Source: Rickettsia endosymbiont of Ixodes persulcatus (GTDB lineage Bacteria > Pseudomonadota > Alphaproteobacteria > Rickettsiales > Rickettsiaceae). From it: a DNA stretch of 10,961 bases. Shown here one piece after another: positions 1-7,078 of the stretch (positions within the stretch are counted from its first letter, which is position 1; each line of letters starts with the position of its first letter). Under the pieces are notes generated by a model. The model was given only the letters and a program-made list of their open reading frames with translations. It was not told the origin of the DNA and did no database searches. A program made the translations under genes and the position numbers. The stretch spans positions 1 through 10,961 of the forward strand of contig JAPYLE010000027.1 of the NCBI GenBank assembly GCA_027293795.1, in the 5' to 3' direction.

Positions 1-87
1 TGCTCTACGATATTTTGCAGGCGTTACTAAATGATAAATAAGTACTGTAACATTATGGCTCTTATGTATGTACCTACTCTCTTCCAT
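1..87 (-). CDS. tnpA: IS200/IS605-family transposase TnpA, N-terminal part (cut by window edge)
   Basis: The frame runs open from an ATG at 87-85 to the first base of the window, giving 29 codons. The protein starts MEESRY and continues with a KSHN stretch, a YHLV segment and the basic KYRR motif. That spacing matches the N-terminus of Y1 (HUH) single-strand transposases, where an N-terminal beta strand of the type YH-hydrophobic-V is followed by KYRR. Known family members cut and rejoin single-stranded DNA at hairpin-marked ends. The HUH motif and catalytic Tyr would lie outside the window, so intactness cannot be judged. A 15-nt hairpin just upstream (103-117) fits the left end of such an element. 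The gene has no obvious strong ribosome binding site. I recognise the family from this short stretch only; confidence is good but not absolute. Confidence 0.8.
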   Translation of the reverse strand, partial: MEESRYIHKSHNVTVLIYHLVTPAKYRRA

Positions 88-102
88 CCATACATCATAT
101 CA

Positions 103-117
103 CGAAGCAAAGCTTCG
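103..117. repeat. Small perfect hairpin, candidate IS left-end structure
   Basis: CGAAGC (103-108), an AAA loop, then GCTTCG (112-117) form a 6-bp perfect stem. IS200/IS605 elements carry subterminal imperfect palindromes that TnpA binds as single-stranded hairpins. The location, just outside the tnpA start and next to the broken MNT gene, fits that role. The role itself is inferred. Confidence 0.5.
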
Positions 118-120
118 GGG

Positions 121-628
121 AATTAAACCCTAAGAGATTAAACCATTCTTCATAGGAATCTTTAGCAATTTCTTTCATCTCGCTCCAAGGTAACTCCTTA
201 GCTTCGCTTAAAATAAATTCACCGCTATCATACAAAAGAATACCCTCTTTTTTTATATCAGTGTAAAAATAACGTCCTTTTTCTAACTGCCTATTTACCT
301 AGTCTATTGATTCAAGAATTATTGATATTCGTGAATCATATGGGATAATCTGATCTTTTATTACTCCCGTCTTCTCTAATCTTTTATATATTTTATCTTC
401 TAACCTTAAAGTAGCATGATCTTTATATTTACCTTTTTTCAGAATTATCAAAATATCAGTATCGCTATGATAACTGTTAACTAAATCACGTACCCAATCA
501 CCTCTAGCAAAAGAGCCATACAAGATAATCATAGCGATTTTATCTTGTGCAATATCTAGAATTTGCTACACTATAAAATTAAGTCTAGCACTAATTTTAA
601 GAGAACGTCCGGGTAAAGCAGTTTTCAT
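121..628 (-). pseudogene. Decayed nucleotidyltransferase (MNT) gene, probably of the MNT-HEPN fusion type
   Basis: An ATG at 628-626 follows the secA stop codon with no gap. The frame can be read through to 95 with amber codons at 566-568 and 299-301 and a final TGA at 95-97. The first 20 codons start MKTALP. After the first amber come a helix-like QILDIAQDKIA, then the nucleotidyltransferase signature GSFARGDW (around 494-517) and the metal-binding DTD pair (about 455-463). After the second amber the frame continues with QLEKGRYFYTDIKKEG, ILLYDSG and EEWFNLLGF. In two-domain MNT-HEPN proteins these segments lead into the HEPN domain. The HEPN part is missing because IS-like DNA starts near 121. 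The longest unbroken piece (299-532) could still make a 77-residue MNT fragment, but it has no ribosome binding site that I can see. Intact relatives are linked to toxin-antitoxin-type MNT/HEPN functions; here the gene is almost certainly dead. Confidence 0.8.
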
Positions 629-3349
629 CTATTCATTTGCACCATGACAATATTTATATTTCTTACCTGAACCGCATGGGCATAGCTCATTACGGGATAC
701 CCTACCCCAACTGGTAGGATCTTCAGGATTTCTATCTTTTGGGTCAATGCGTGATACAACAGGTTTAAGGTCTATCTCAAGACTACTTCCTGCATTATAT
801 TTACTAAATGCCGGATCTTCTCGACTTTCCTGCATATTTTTTTGGAGTTTTTTATGCTCAAGCGAAACATCTTCTTTTTGAACATATTTTAAGTCGATAT
901 GGAAGTGATATACTGTTTGAATAAATAATTCTTTTAAATTATTAAGCATCTGCTCAAATAAATTAAATGCTTCTCTTTTATACTCGCTAAGAGGATCTTT
1001 TTGTGCATAAGCTCTAAGAGATATACCTTGTCTTAAATGATCTAAGCTATATAAATGATCTTTCCAAACTTGATCAAGAGTAGTTAACAAAATATATTTT
1101 ATGGCATTATGCATTAACTCGCTACTGTAAGCTTCTTCTTTTGACTTATATATATCATGAGCCATTTGTATAACGAAGTTGGTAATTTCTTCTTCCGTTA
1201 CGTCATTTTTACTTACTAAATTATGATCAAATTTTATAGAAAAGACACGATGTAATTCTACGCTTAAATTTTCTATATCCCAATCTTCTCTGTAAGATCC
1301 TGCCGGCATAAAAGTTAGCACTATCTTTTTGGCGAGTTCCTCAGTAGTACTATTTAAGAAACCATAACTATCTTTAGATTTGATAATTTCGGTACGTTGC
1401 TCATATATTATTTTACGTTGGTCATTCATTACATCATCGAAACGTAATAAATTTTTACGTATCTCGTAATTATGCCCCTCGACCTTTTGCTGAGCTTTCT
1501 CAAGTGAACGACTAATCATCGGATGGTGGATAGCCTCTCCGTCTTTTAATCCGAGTGTTCTAAGAACCCCTGATATACGTTCTGAAGCAAAAATACGCAT
1601 TAAATCATCATCAAGCGATAAGAAAAACTTAGTTTTGCCTGGATCGCCCTGTCTTCCTGATCTTCCTCTGAGCTGATTATCTATCCTACGGCTTTCATGC
1701 CTTTCCGTACCTATCACAAATAACCCGCCTGCTTCAATAACCTGCTTCTTTTCTTCAGTAATTTGAGCTTTTATTTCAGCTATTTTAGCTTCATAACTAT
1801 GATCTTTATCCAACTGCTCTATTAACATTTCAGGGTTACCGCCAAGCATAATATCAGTACCGCGTCCTGCCATATTAGTTGCAATCGTTACTGCCCTAAA
1901 CCTACCTGCTTGAGCAATAATAAAAGCTTCTTGTTCATGAAATTTAGCATTTAATACTTTATGAGGGATTTTTTCTTTATTTAAAACGCTTGAAAGTTCT
2001 TCTGATTTTTCTATGCTTATCGTACCGACAAGTATAGGCTGACCACGATCGTAACAGTCTTTAATCAGTTTTAAGATAGCATCATATTTTTCTTTTTTAC
2101 TACCGTAAATCTCATCATCAAGATCAAGCCTTGTTACTTTGTTATGGGTTGGCACTACGACTACATCGAGATTATATATGTCTTTTAGTTCCGGTGCTTC
2201 GGTCATAGCCGTACCGGTCATACCTGATAATTTAGGATAACTACGAAAATAGTTTTGAAAAGTAATGGATGCAAGAGTTTGGTTTTCATTTTGAATTTTC
2301 ACATTTTCTTTTGCTTCTAATGCTTGATGTAACCCTTCCGAATATCTACGTCCCTCCATTACACGACCGGTAAACTCGTCTATAATCATTACTTTACCGT
2401 CTCTTACTAAATAATCTACATCCACGTCAAACATATTATGAGCTCTTAAGGCTTGGTTAACATAATGCACTAAAGTTAAATTCTCAAAATCATATAAACC
2501 GGAATCAGGCTTTATAATATTTTCTTTACTTAAAAGGGATTCTATATGTGTAATACCCGGTTCCGTTAAGTTGATAGTTTTTAATTTTTCATCTTTTTCA
2601 AAATCACTTGCTTTAAGCTGCCGTACAATTTTATCAATTTTACCGTATAATTCTGAATTATCATTAACCGGACCTGATATAACGAGCGGCGTTCTAGCTT
2701 CATCTATCAAGATTGCATCAACTTCATCAATAATAGCAAAATTAAAAGGACGAAGTACTCGCTCTTGTATGCTATACCTCATATTATCTCTTAAATAATC
2801 AAAGCCAAGTTCATTATTTGTTGCATGGGTAATATCGGCATTATAGGCAGCTCGTTTTGCCTCATCAGGCATACCGGCAACAATACATCCAACCGATAAA
2901 CCTAAAAAGTTATAAATTTTACCCATAGAGGCAGAATCACGACTTGCTAGATAATCATTAACCGTTACAACATGCACTCCTTTTCCGGTCAAAGCGTTTA
3001 AATATGCAGGAAGCGTTGCAACTAATGTTTTACCCTCACCGGTACGCATTTCGGTAATCATGCCTCGATGTAATATAAGCCCCCCTATAAGCTGAACGTC
3101 AAAATGACGCATACCGCAAACTCTTCTAGCTGTTTCCCTAACTACTGCAAACGCCTCATATACTATATCGTCTAAGGTTGCTCCATTTTTAAGCTTTTCT
3201 TTAAACTCTACAGTTTTATTCTTTAACTCCTCATCTGATAATTTTTGTATAACAGGTTCAAGCGAGTTAATCTTTGTAATCTCAGAAAATAGTTTTTTTA
3301 CAGTACGATCATTTGCCGTACCGAAAAGTTTTTTTAATATAGAAAGCAT
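629..3349 (-). CDS. secA: Protein translocase subunit SecA (preprotein translocase ATPase)
   Basis: The 906-residue product is the ATPase motor that drives unfolded preproteins through the SecYEG channel at the inner membrane. The first nucleotide-binding fold has the Walker A sequence MRTGEGKT at residues 101-108 and the DEVD box at 208-211, followed by IDEARTPLVISG. The preprotein cross-linking domain follows at about 230-375. The second helicase fold contains TNMAGRGTDI and the arginine-finger region with QLRGRSGRQGDPG. The wing/scaffold region follows. The C-terminus carries the zinc-binding CPCGSGKKYKYCH with Cys890, Cys892, Cys901 and His902, which binds SecB and lipids in other bacteria. 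Length equals the usual proteobacterial size. The start is supported by an AAGGAC ribosome binding site about 5 nt upstream and by the conserved N-terminus. A broken MNT gene starts right at the stop codon, suggesting former co-transcription. Confidence 0.98.
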   Translation of the reverse strand: MLSILKKLFGTANDRTVKKLFSEITKINSLEPVIQKLSDEELKNKTVEFKEKLKNGATLDDIVYEAFAVVRETARRVCGMRHFDVQLIGGLILHRGMITEMRTGEGKTLVATLPAYLNALTGKGVHVVTVNDYLASRDSASMGKIYNFLGLSVGCIVAGMPDEAKRAAYNADITHATNNELGFDYLRDNMRYSIQERVLRPFNFAIIDEVDAILIDEARTPLVISGPVNDNSELYGKIDKIVRQLKASDFEKDEKLKTINLTEPGITHIESLLSKENIIKPDSGLYDFENLTLVHYVNQALRAHNMFDVDVDYLVRDGKVMIIDEFTGRVMEGRRYSEGLHQALEAKENVKIQNENQTLASITFQNYFRSYPKLSGMTGTAMTEAPELKDIYNLDVVVVPTHNKVTRLDLDDEIYGSKKEKYDAILKLIKDCYDRGQPILVGTISIEKSEELSSVLNKEKIPHKVLNAKFHEQEAFIIAQAGRFRAVTIATNMAGRGTDIMLGGNPEMLIEQLDKDHSYEAKIAEIKAQITEEKKQVIEAGGLFVIGTERHESRRIDNQLRGRSGRQGDPGKTKFFLSLDDDLMRIFASERISGVLRTLGLKDGEAIHHPMISRSLEKAQQKVEGHNYEIRKNLLRFDDVMNDQRKIIYEQRTEIIKSKDSYGFLNSTTEELAKKIVLTFMPAGSYREDWDIENLSVELHRVFSIKFDHNLVSKNDVTEEEITNFVIQMAHDIYKSKEEAYSSELMHNAIKYILLTTLDQVWKDHLYSLDHLRQGISLRAYAQKDPLSEYKREAFNLFEQMLNNLKELFIQTVYHFHIDLKYVQKEDVSLEHKKLQKNMQESREDPAFSKYNAGSSLEIDLKPVVSRIDPKDRNPEDPTSWGRVSRNELCPCGSGKKYKYCHGANE

Positions 3350-3386
3350 TAAAGTCCTTGTGATATTTTTAGTATTTTAGTACTTA

Positions 3387-3415
3387 AATATAGGTATATT
3401 TTATAAAATTATCAA
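3387..3415 (-). promoter_or_regulatory. Candidate sigma-70 promoter of secA
   Basis: On the minus strand TTGATA (3415-3410), a 17-bp spacer and TATATT (3392-3387) make a good vegetative promoter. Transcription would start near 3380 and leave a leader of about 30 nt that contains the AAGGAC ribosome binding site. Based on motif match and spacing only, in very AT-rich DNA. Confidence 0.55.
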
Positions 3416-3519
3416 ATGTTATAATTTTATTTAAATGAATAATTTTTCATTGAAAGGTATTTTTTTACTATAAAATATTTGTAAATATTATTAATAAATA
3501 AAATATTCTCAAATAGCTA

Positions 3520-3548
3520 TTGACGGTTATATATTATTTTTATAAAAT
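3520..3548 (+). promoter_or_regulatory. Candidate sigma-70 promoter of the parvulin-like PPIase gene
   Basis: TTGACG (3520-3525) and TAAAAT (3543-3548) are separated by 17 bp. Transcription would start around 3555, about 28 nt before the ATG at 3583. TTGACG is the closest match to the -35 consensus in this spacer. It points away from the secA promoter, and the two do not overlap. Confidence 0.55.
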
Positions 3549-3582
3549 TTAAGCTTATGTTTAACACAATTATGAGTCATAA

Positions 3583-4431
3583 ATGAAAAAATTATCTGTT
3601 ATATTTTTATCAGTTAGCATGCTTTCCGGTATTGCTTTTGCCGATAAAGACAAAGTAGTTGCTACCTATAAAGGCGGTGAAGTAAAAGAATCGCAAATTA
3701 TGAAAGAATTTAAGCCACAGCTTAATCTTCGATCAGGTGAAACAATCAAAAATTTTGATGATTTGCCACCGCAAGATCAGGAAAAATTAATAAAAATTTA
3801 TGTTAATAATCTTTTGTTAAAAGAAGAAGTTGCTAAGTCAAACATTACTTCATCTAAAGAATTCCAAGAAAAACTTGAAAATGCAAAAAATCAGTTAGCT
3901 CAACAAGAATTACTAGCAAATTACATAAAATCTAACATTACGGATAAGATGTTTGATGACGAGTATAATAAATATATTGGTAATCTTAAAGGTAAAGAAC
4001 AAATAAAAGTTGCTCATATTTTAGTTAAATCCCAAAAAGAAGCTAATGAAATCAAAACCAAATTAAGCAAAGGCGGAAATTTTACTAAGCTTGCAGAAGA
4101 GTCATCTCTTGATAAAGCTTCAGCTTCAAATGGCGGCGTTATTGGTTACATTCTGCTAAATCAACCTGGACAGTTAGTGCCAGAATTTGAAAAGAAAGCT
4201 TTTGCTTTAAAAGTAAATGAGGTTTCAACTCCTGTAAAAACTGATTTCGGTTGGCATATTATCAAAGTACTTGAGAAAAAACCTGTTCCTATCCCAACAA
4301 AAGAAGAAGCAAAAGTCACTATTGATAATATATTAGCTGCAGAAATACTAAAGAAATATATTTCTGATTTAGAAGCTAAAGCCGATTTAAAAATCATGTT
4401 ACCTAAGGCAGATAGCAAAGCCGGAGAGTAA
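3583..4431 (+). CDS. plp: Parvulin-like peptidyl-prolyl cis-trans isomerase, exported
   Basis: The 282-residue protein begins with a typical signal peptide: KK, then a hydrophobic stretch and a cleavage site after AFA at residue 20, so the mature chain starts DKDK. Residues 25-130 form a charged, helix-rich SurA/PrsA-like chaperone segment. A rotamase (PpiC/parvulin) domain spans about 139-232, starting IKVAHILVK and ending with TDFGWHIIKV; His145 and His225 are the conserved histidines of the fold. A short helical tail follows. Such proteins assist folding of outer-membrane or periplasmic proteins, so the position next to secA makes sense, although transcription is divergent. Rickettsia genomes call this gene plp (parvulin-like protein). 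The ribosome binding site is weak (GAGT, 7 nt upstream). The nearest upstream ATG (3572) runs into a stop after four codons, which supports this start. Confidence 0.93.
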   Translation: MKKLSVIFLSVSMLSGIAFADKDKVVATYKGGEVKESQIMKEFKPQLNLRSGETIKNFDDLPPQDQEKLIKIYVNNLLLKEEVAKSNITSSKEFQEKLENAKNQLAQQELLANYIKSNITDKMFDDEYNKYIGNLKGKEQIKVAHILVKSQKEANEIKTKLSKGGNFTKLAEESSLDKASASNGGVIGYILLNQPGQLVPEFEKKAFALKVNEVSTPVKTDFGWHIIKVLEKKPVPIPTKEEAKVTIDNILAAEILKKYISDLEAKADLKIMLPKADSKAGE

Positions 4432-4439
4432 TTATATTT

Positions 4440-4680
4440 AATATCATTCCTGGGGGGCGAGAAGGCTAGCTTTGGCATGGATCGAGAAACACCTTTAGTG
4501 TCATTCCAGCACGGCGGGAATATAGTAAATCCTAGCTAACTTGATCTCGGGATCCAGTTAAAAATACTAAAATCATTAGTACCTTAAATTGTTTTTTGGA
4601 TACTGTGGTCAAGCCACGGTGTGACACCAAATGCGTTTTCTGATTCACGCAACAATACCCGCCTTCGCGGGAATGACATT
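4440..4680. repeat. Composite palindromic intergenic repeat, family A copy 1 (241 bp)
   Basis: The outer ends are inverted: AATATCATTCC at the left and GGAATGACATT at the right (4670-4680). A second pair of inner ends (GTGTCATTCC at 4498, GTGTGACACC near 4619-4628) encloses a core like copy 3. A 32-bp segment (4514-4545) is identical to 10509-10540. The flank at 4628-4660, read on the minus strand, matches the beginning of copy 2, with TATTGTTGCGTG and ATCAGAAAAC blocks. Internal hairpins include GTGG-CTTGA-CCAC and CCCGC-CTTC-GCGGG (4658-4671). It looks like a non-coding miniature element, comparable with Rickettsia palindromic elements. It may also end transcripts arriving from both sides (plp and acpS converge here). 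Confidence 0.8.
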
Positions 4681-5059
4681 ATAACCACCCTTCAACCACG
4701 GCAAATGCTACACATACAGGATAATCATCAGAAAGAGAAAGATGAATATTAAAAGAGGAGTATTTTTTTGTATAGTTTGAACTAACTTCTGCTATAGGCT
4801 TGCCTAAATCATCATTTAGTATAGTAATATCTTTAAAATTTATACCTTGACCTATACCGACTCCAAAGGCTTTACTAATAGCTTCTTTAGCAGCAAAACG
4901 CTTTGCTAAAAAAGCAGCACTGTTTGTTTTATCCAATAAAGCAAACTGTTTTAATTCCTTTGAAGTTAGAATTTTTTTAGCAAAAAGTTCCGGATATAAA
5001 TATAATATTTTTTCGATTCTAGGAATTTGTACTATATCAGTACCGATACCGACAAGCAT
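4679..5059 (-). CDS. acpS: Holo-[acyl-carrier-protein] synthase
   Basis: The 126-residue enzyme transfers the 4'-phosphopantetheine arm from coenzyme A to a serine of apo-ACP, making the carrier active for fatty-acid and lipid synthesis. The family signature is complete: GIGTDIVQIPRIE at residues 4-16 with magnesium-binding Asp8, and RFAAKEAISKAFG at 54-66 with Glu59. The length is normal for AcpS-type (small, trimeric) transferases. Its ATG at 5059 directly follows the rpoZ stop at 5060-5062 with no gap, so the two are probably translated from one mRNA. No clear independent ribosome binding site is seen. The stop codon TAA (4681-4679) overlaps the terminal bases of a repeat element. Confidence 0.96.
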   Translation of the reverse strand: MLVGIGTDIVQIPRIEKILYLYPELFAKKILTSKELKQFALLDKTNSAAFLAKRFAAKEAISKAFGVGIGQGINFKDITILNDDLGKPIAEVSSNYTKKYSSFNIHLSLSDDYPVCVAFAVVEGWL

Positions 5060-5443
5060 TTACTTATCTGTTTCACAATCTTCGCCATTCTCATCAATAA
5101 AAATTTGATCATCTAAATCAGAATAATCTTCCCCGATATAAACTTCAGGTAAATACTCAAATTTTTCTTCTACATCTTCCGATTCATCTTGATTAACAAG
5201 CGGCTCTATCATAGTTCTTGTACGCAGACTGTTTATTAAGTCTTGTTCTAACTGAGCTACCGATACTTTTCCGGCAGCAATTCTACGTAATGCGATAACA
5301 GGAGGCTTATCACGCTTTTCTTTTTTGCTTTGACTAGTTTCTACTTTATAATTTAATAATTTAGCATATCTTGTTGCTAGGACAACAAGCCGAAACCTAT
5401 CGGGTATAATTTTATTACAATCTTCTGCCGTAATTCTTGCCAT
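5060..5443 (-). CDS. rpoZ: DNA-directed RNA polymerase omega subunit
   Basis: The 127-residue product begins MARITAEDCNKIIPDRFRLV and continues with LATRYAKLL, the usual omega core that clamps the beta-prime C-terminus during polymerase assembly. The segment KPPVIALRRIAAGKV (about 47-61) is the conserved helix region. E. coli omega has about 91 residues; the extra length is a C-terminal tail (about residues 85-127) rich in Asp and Glu (19 of 43). Acidic omega tails occur in alphaproteobacteria, and I do not take it as a separate domain. A strong ribosome binding site (GGAGAAGG) precedes the ATG. The gene lies upstream of acpS in a two-gene unit and downstream of murA, separated from it by a palindromic element. 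Confidence 0.95.
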   Translation of the reverse strand: MARITAEDCNKIIPDRFRLVVLATRYAKLLNYKVETSQSKKEKRDKPPVIALRRIAAGKVSVAQLEQDLINSLRTRTMIEPLVNQDESEDVEEKFEYLPEVYIGEDYSDLDDQIFIDENGEDCETDK

Positions 5444-5446
5444 AAT

Positions 5447-5469
5447 CCTTCTCCATTAAAAATAGTATA
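5447..5469 (-). promoter_or_regulatory. rpoZ ribosome binding site and possible -10 box
   Basis: GGAGAAGG (5454-5447) is the strongest Shine-Dalgarno sequence in the window; its GGAG core ends 7 nt before the ATG and confirms the rpoZ start. Upstream, TATACT (5469-5464) looks like a -10 hexamer. A transcript from there would have only a very short leader, and the DNA where the -35 box should lie belongs to a repeat element and shows no good match. The ribosome site is convincing; the promoter is doubtful. Confidence 0.5.
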
Positions 5470-5475
5470 CTACGA

Positions 5476-5632
5476 ATAAAAAGGGAATGAGTATACGAAG
5501 ATCAACTTCAAAAAGATCTAGGAGTTTACAAGGCGAGGAACGGAGCGTATACTTAATACGTGAGTACCGTAGCTCTTGTAGAATGACAACGCCAATTTTT
5601 GAAGTTGATCTGGTATATTATACCCTTTTTAT
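5476..5632. repeat. Palindromic element, family B, between rpoZ and murA (about 157 bp)
   Basis: Nested inverted arms pair across the whole element. ATAAAAAGGG (5476-5485) pairs with CCCTTTTTAT (5623-5632), and GATCAACTTCAAAAA (5500-5514) pairs perfectly with TTTTTGAAGTTGATC (5596-5610). Further in, TACAAG pairs with CTTGTA, and CGTAT-ACTTA-ATACG closes the top. The centre has GGCGAGGAACGGAGCG followed by GTGAGTACCGTAGC. I recognise this type of block as a recurrent palindromic repeat of Rickettsia but cannot assign it to a numbered family. Its right end overlaps the last four codons and the stop codon of murA, so it may serve as the murA transcription terminator. Confidence 0.8.
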
Positions 5633-6877
5633 ATCCGCACCACAATTACTTAATTTTTTTTCTAAATCTTGGAATCCACGATCTAAGTGGTATATTCGGT
5701 GTAATACGGTTTTGCTATTAGTACTAAGACCTGCTAAAATTAGCGATACCGAAGCTCTAAGGTCACTTGCCATAACTTCCGCTCCTTTTAACATTTCTAC
5801 ACCTCGCACTATAGCCTTATTACCTCGTACTACTATATCTGCTCCCATTCTACATAATTCAGGAACATGCATAAAACGGTTTTCAAAAACATTCTCGGTG
5901 ATCATTGAAACACCGCTGCTAAGTGTCATAAGACTCATAAATTGTGCTTGTAAATCTGTAGCAAACCCAGGATATGGATTGGTTTCTAAATCAACTGAAT
6001 TTAACTTTCCTTCATAAATTACCTGCACGCCATTATCGATAGGCACAACTTTTATACCTGTTTCAATGAGTTTTAAAGCTATATTTTCTATAATATGATA
6101 ATCAACTCCATAAATTTTCACATCACCTTTAGTAATAGCTGCCGCAAACATATAAGTACCGGCTTCAATACGATCAGAAAGTACTTTATAGCTCGCTTTA
6201 TTTAAAGAATCTTTACCTTTAATTGTTATTTCGCTAGTGCCGCCACCTGTAATATCAGCTCCCATTTTAATAAGGCAATTACATAAATCAACTATCTCCG
6301 GCTCTCGACCACAATTAAAAAGCAGTGTTTTACCTTCTGCTAACACAGCTGCAAGTATTGCATTAATCGTAGCACCGACGGAAACTTTATCAAAAACAAA
6401 ATGTGTACCTTTTAAACGTCCTTTACTTGAAGCGTTAATATAACCGCCTTCTATTTCAATCGTAGCCCCCATAGCTTTTAATACTGCAATATGCAGATCT
6501 ACTTGCCTTGCCCCGATAGCACACCCGCCCGGAAGCGATACTTTTGCTTTATCGTATTTGGTAAGCAAAGGACCAAGTACCCAAATCGATGCTCTCATTT
6601 TACGAACTATTTCATAATCTGCGGTAAAGTTATTTATATTTTCGGTATTAATTATAAGCTCAAATTCATCTTGGTGTTCTATTATTTCAATATCTGCTCC
6701 GTGACTTCTTAGCAAATCTTTCATAGTACTAACATCCGTTAATTTTGGGACATTAGTAATGTGTAGTTTATCGGTAAGAATAGACGCCGCCATAATAGGT
6801 AGCACGGCATTTTTAGCACCGCTAATATTAATACTACCTCTGAGAGGTTTACCGCCGTGAATAATTAATTTCTGCAT
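5618..6877 (-). CDS. murA: UDP-N-acetylglucosamine 1-carboxyvinyltransferase
   Basis: The 419-residue cytoplasmic enzyme moves enolpyruvate from PEP to UDP-GlcNAc, the first committed step of peptidoglycan synthesis. Conserved features are ISGAKNA with Lys22 near the N-terminus, the mobile loop LPGGCAIGARQVDLH with catalytic Cys119 (equivalent to Cys115 of E. coli), and NPYPGFATDLQAQ with catalytic Asp309. The Cys, not Asp, in the loop is the form that fosfomycin can alkylate. Two inside-out alpha/beta repeats of about 200 residues are evident, and the length equals the family standard. No Shine-Dalgarno sequence is visible before the ATG; the conserved MQKLIIHGGKPLRG start nevertheless fixes it. 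It lies downstream of gyrB in the same direction, with a repeat in between. Confidence 0.97.
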   Translation of the reverse strand: MQKLIIHGGKPLRGSINISGAKNAVLPIMAASILTDKLHITNVPKLTDVSTMKDLLRSHGADIEIIEHQDEFELIINTENINNFTADYEIVRKMRASIWVLGPLLTKYDKAKVSLPGGCAIGARQVDLHIAVLKAMGATIEIEGGYINASSKGRLKGTHFVFDKVSVGATINAILAAVLAEGKTLLFNCGREPEIVDLCNCLIKMGADITGGGTSEITIKGKDSLNKASYKVLSDRIEAGTYMFAAAITKGDVKIYGVDYHIIENIALKLIETGIKVVPIDNGVQVIYEGKLNSVDLETNPYPGFATDLQAQFMSLMTLSSGVSMITENVFENRFMHVPELCRMGADIVVRGNKAIVRGVEMLKGAEVMASDLRASVSLILAGLSTNSKTVLHRIYHLDRGFQDLEKKLSNCGADIKRV

Positions 6878-6899
6878 AAATTTTTATAAAAATGTTTAG

Positions 6900-7070
6900 G
6901 TCATTCTTAACTAGAAGTATTGTTGCGTGGATCAGAAAACACACTCGATGTCATACCATGGCTTGACCACGGTATCCAGAAAAAAATTAAAAAGACTGGA
7001 TCCCGCGATCAAGTCGCGGGATAACAATAGAATAACTGATCCACACGAGCAAGCTTATTGCAAGAATGAC
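6900..7070. repeat. Composite palindromic intergenic repeat, family A copy 2 (171 bp)
   Basis: Perfect 9-bp terminal inverted repeats, GTCATTCTT (6900-6908) and AAGAATGAC (7062-7070), bound the element. It lies in the opposite orientation to copies 1 and 3. Positions 6959-7003 are identical over 45 bp to the reverse complement of 10545-10589. The left flank (TATTGTTGCGTG, ATCAGAAAAC) matches the minus strand of copy 1. Two strong hairpins lie inside: TACCATGG/CCACGGTA (6954-6974, one mismatch) and ATCCCGCGA/TCGCGGGAT (7000-7022, perfect). It fills almost all of the 201-bp gap between gyrB and murA. Confidence 0.8.
6980..7022 (-). terminator. Possible intrinsic terminator of gyrB inside repeat copy 2
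   Basis: Read on the minus strand, a 9-bp stem (ATCCCGCGA with a 5-nt loop, 7022-7000) is followed by CCAG and then a T-rich run with five and seven consecutive T residues (6997-6980). It lies about 57 bp past the gyrB stop. The stem is GC-rich and the T tract starts 5 nt after it, slightly further than ideal. If it works, murA needs its own promoter. Confidence 0.45.
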
Positions 7071-7078
7071 ATCGAAGG

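Larger units (their letters stand above)
1..123 (-). mobile_element. Left end of an IS200/IS605-like insertion sequence (partial)
   Basis: The element comprises the tnpA start (1-87), a short leader and the hairpin at 103-117. It reads inward from the truncated MNT gene. The junction is placed near 121-127, because the MNT-like protein sequence stops being recognisable there and the minus strand reads TTTAATT at that point. IS605 is known to insert next to TTTAA-type targets, so this is a plausible cleavage site, but the exact boundary is inferred. The rest of the element, including its right end, lies outside the window. Confidence 0.6.

Noticed and set aside
574..599. AT-only inverted repeat (TAAAATTA/TAATTTTA) downstream of secA
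   Set aside because: Weak stem with a 10-nt loop lying inside the former MNT coding region; not convincing as a secA terminator.
2571..2798. 75-codon plus-strand frame
   Set aside because: It lies antisense inside the strongly conserved secA and shows no family features.
4161..4478. 105-codon minus-strand frame
   Set aside because: Antisense to the rotamase domain of the PPIase gene and ending in a repeat.
5487..6017. 176-codon plus-strand frame
   Set aside because: Antisense to murA and running through the palindromic element; a shadow frame without a ribosome site.
6878..6899. Possible leaderless murA start from TATAAA just before the ATG
   Set aside because: TATAAA on the minus strand lies only 5 nt from the ATG and has a poor -35 match; it cannot be told from AT-rich background.
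4440..7070. CRISPR array considered for the recurring hairpin repeats
   Set aside because: Copies are far apart, inverted relative to each other and of unequal length, with no regular spacers; they behave as dispersed palindromic elements.
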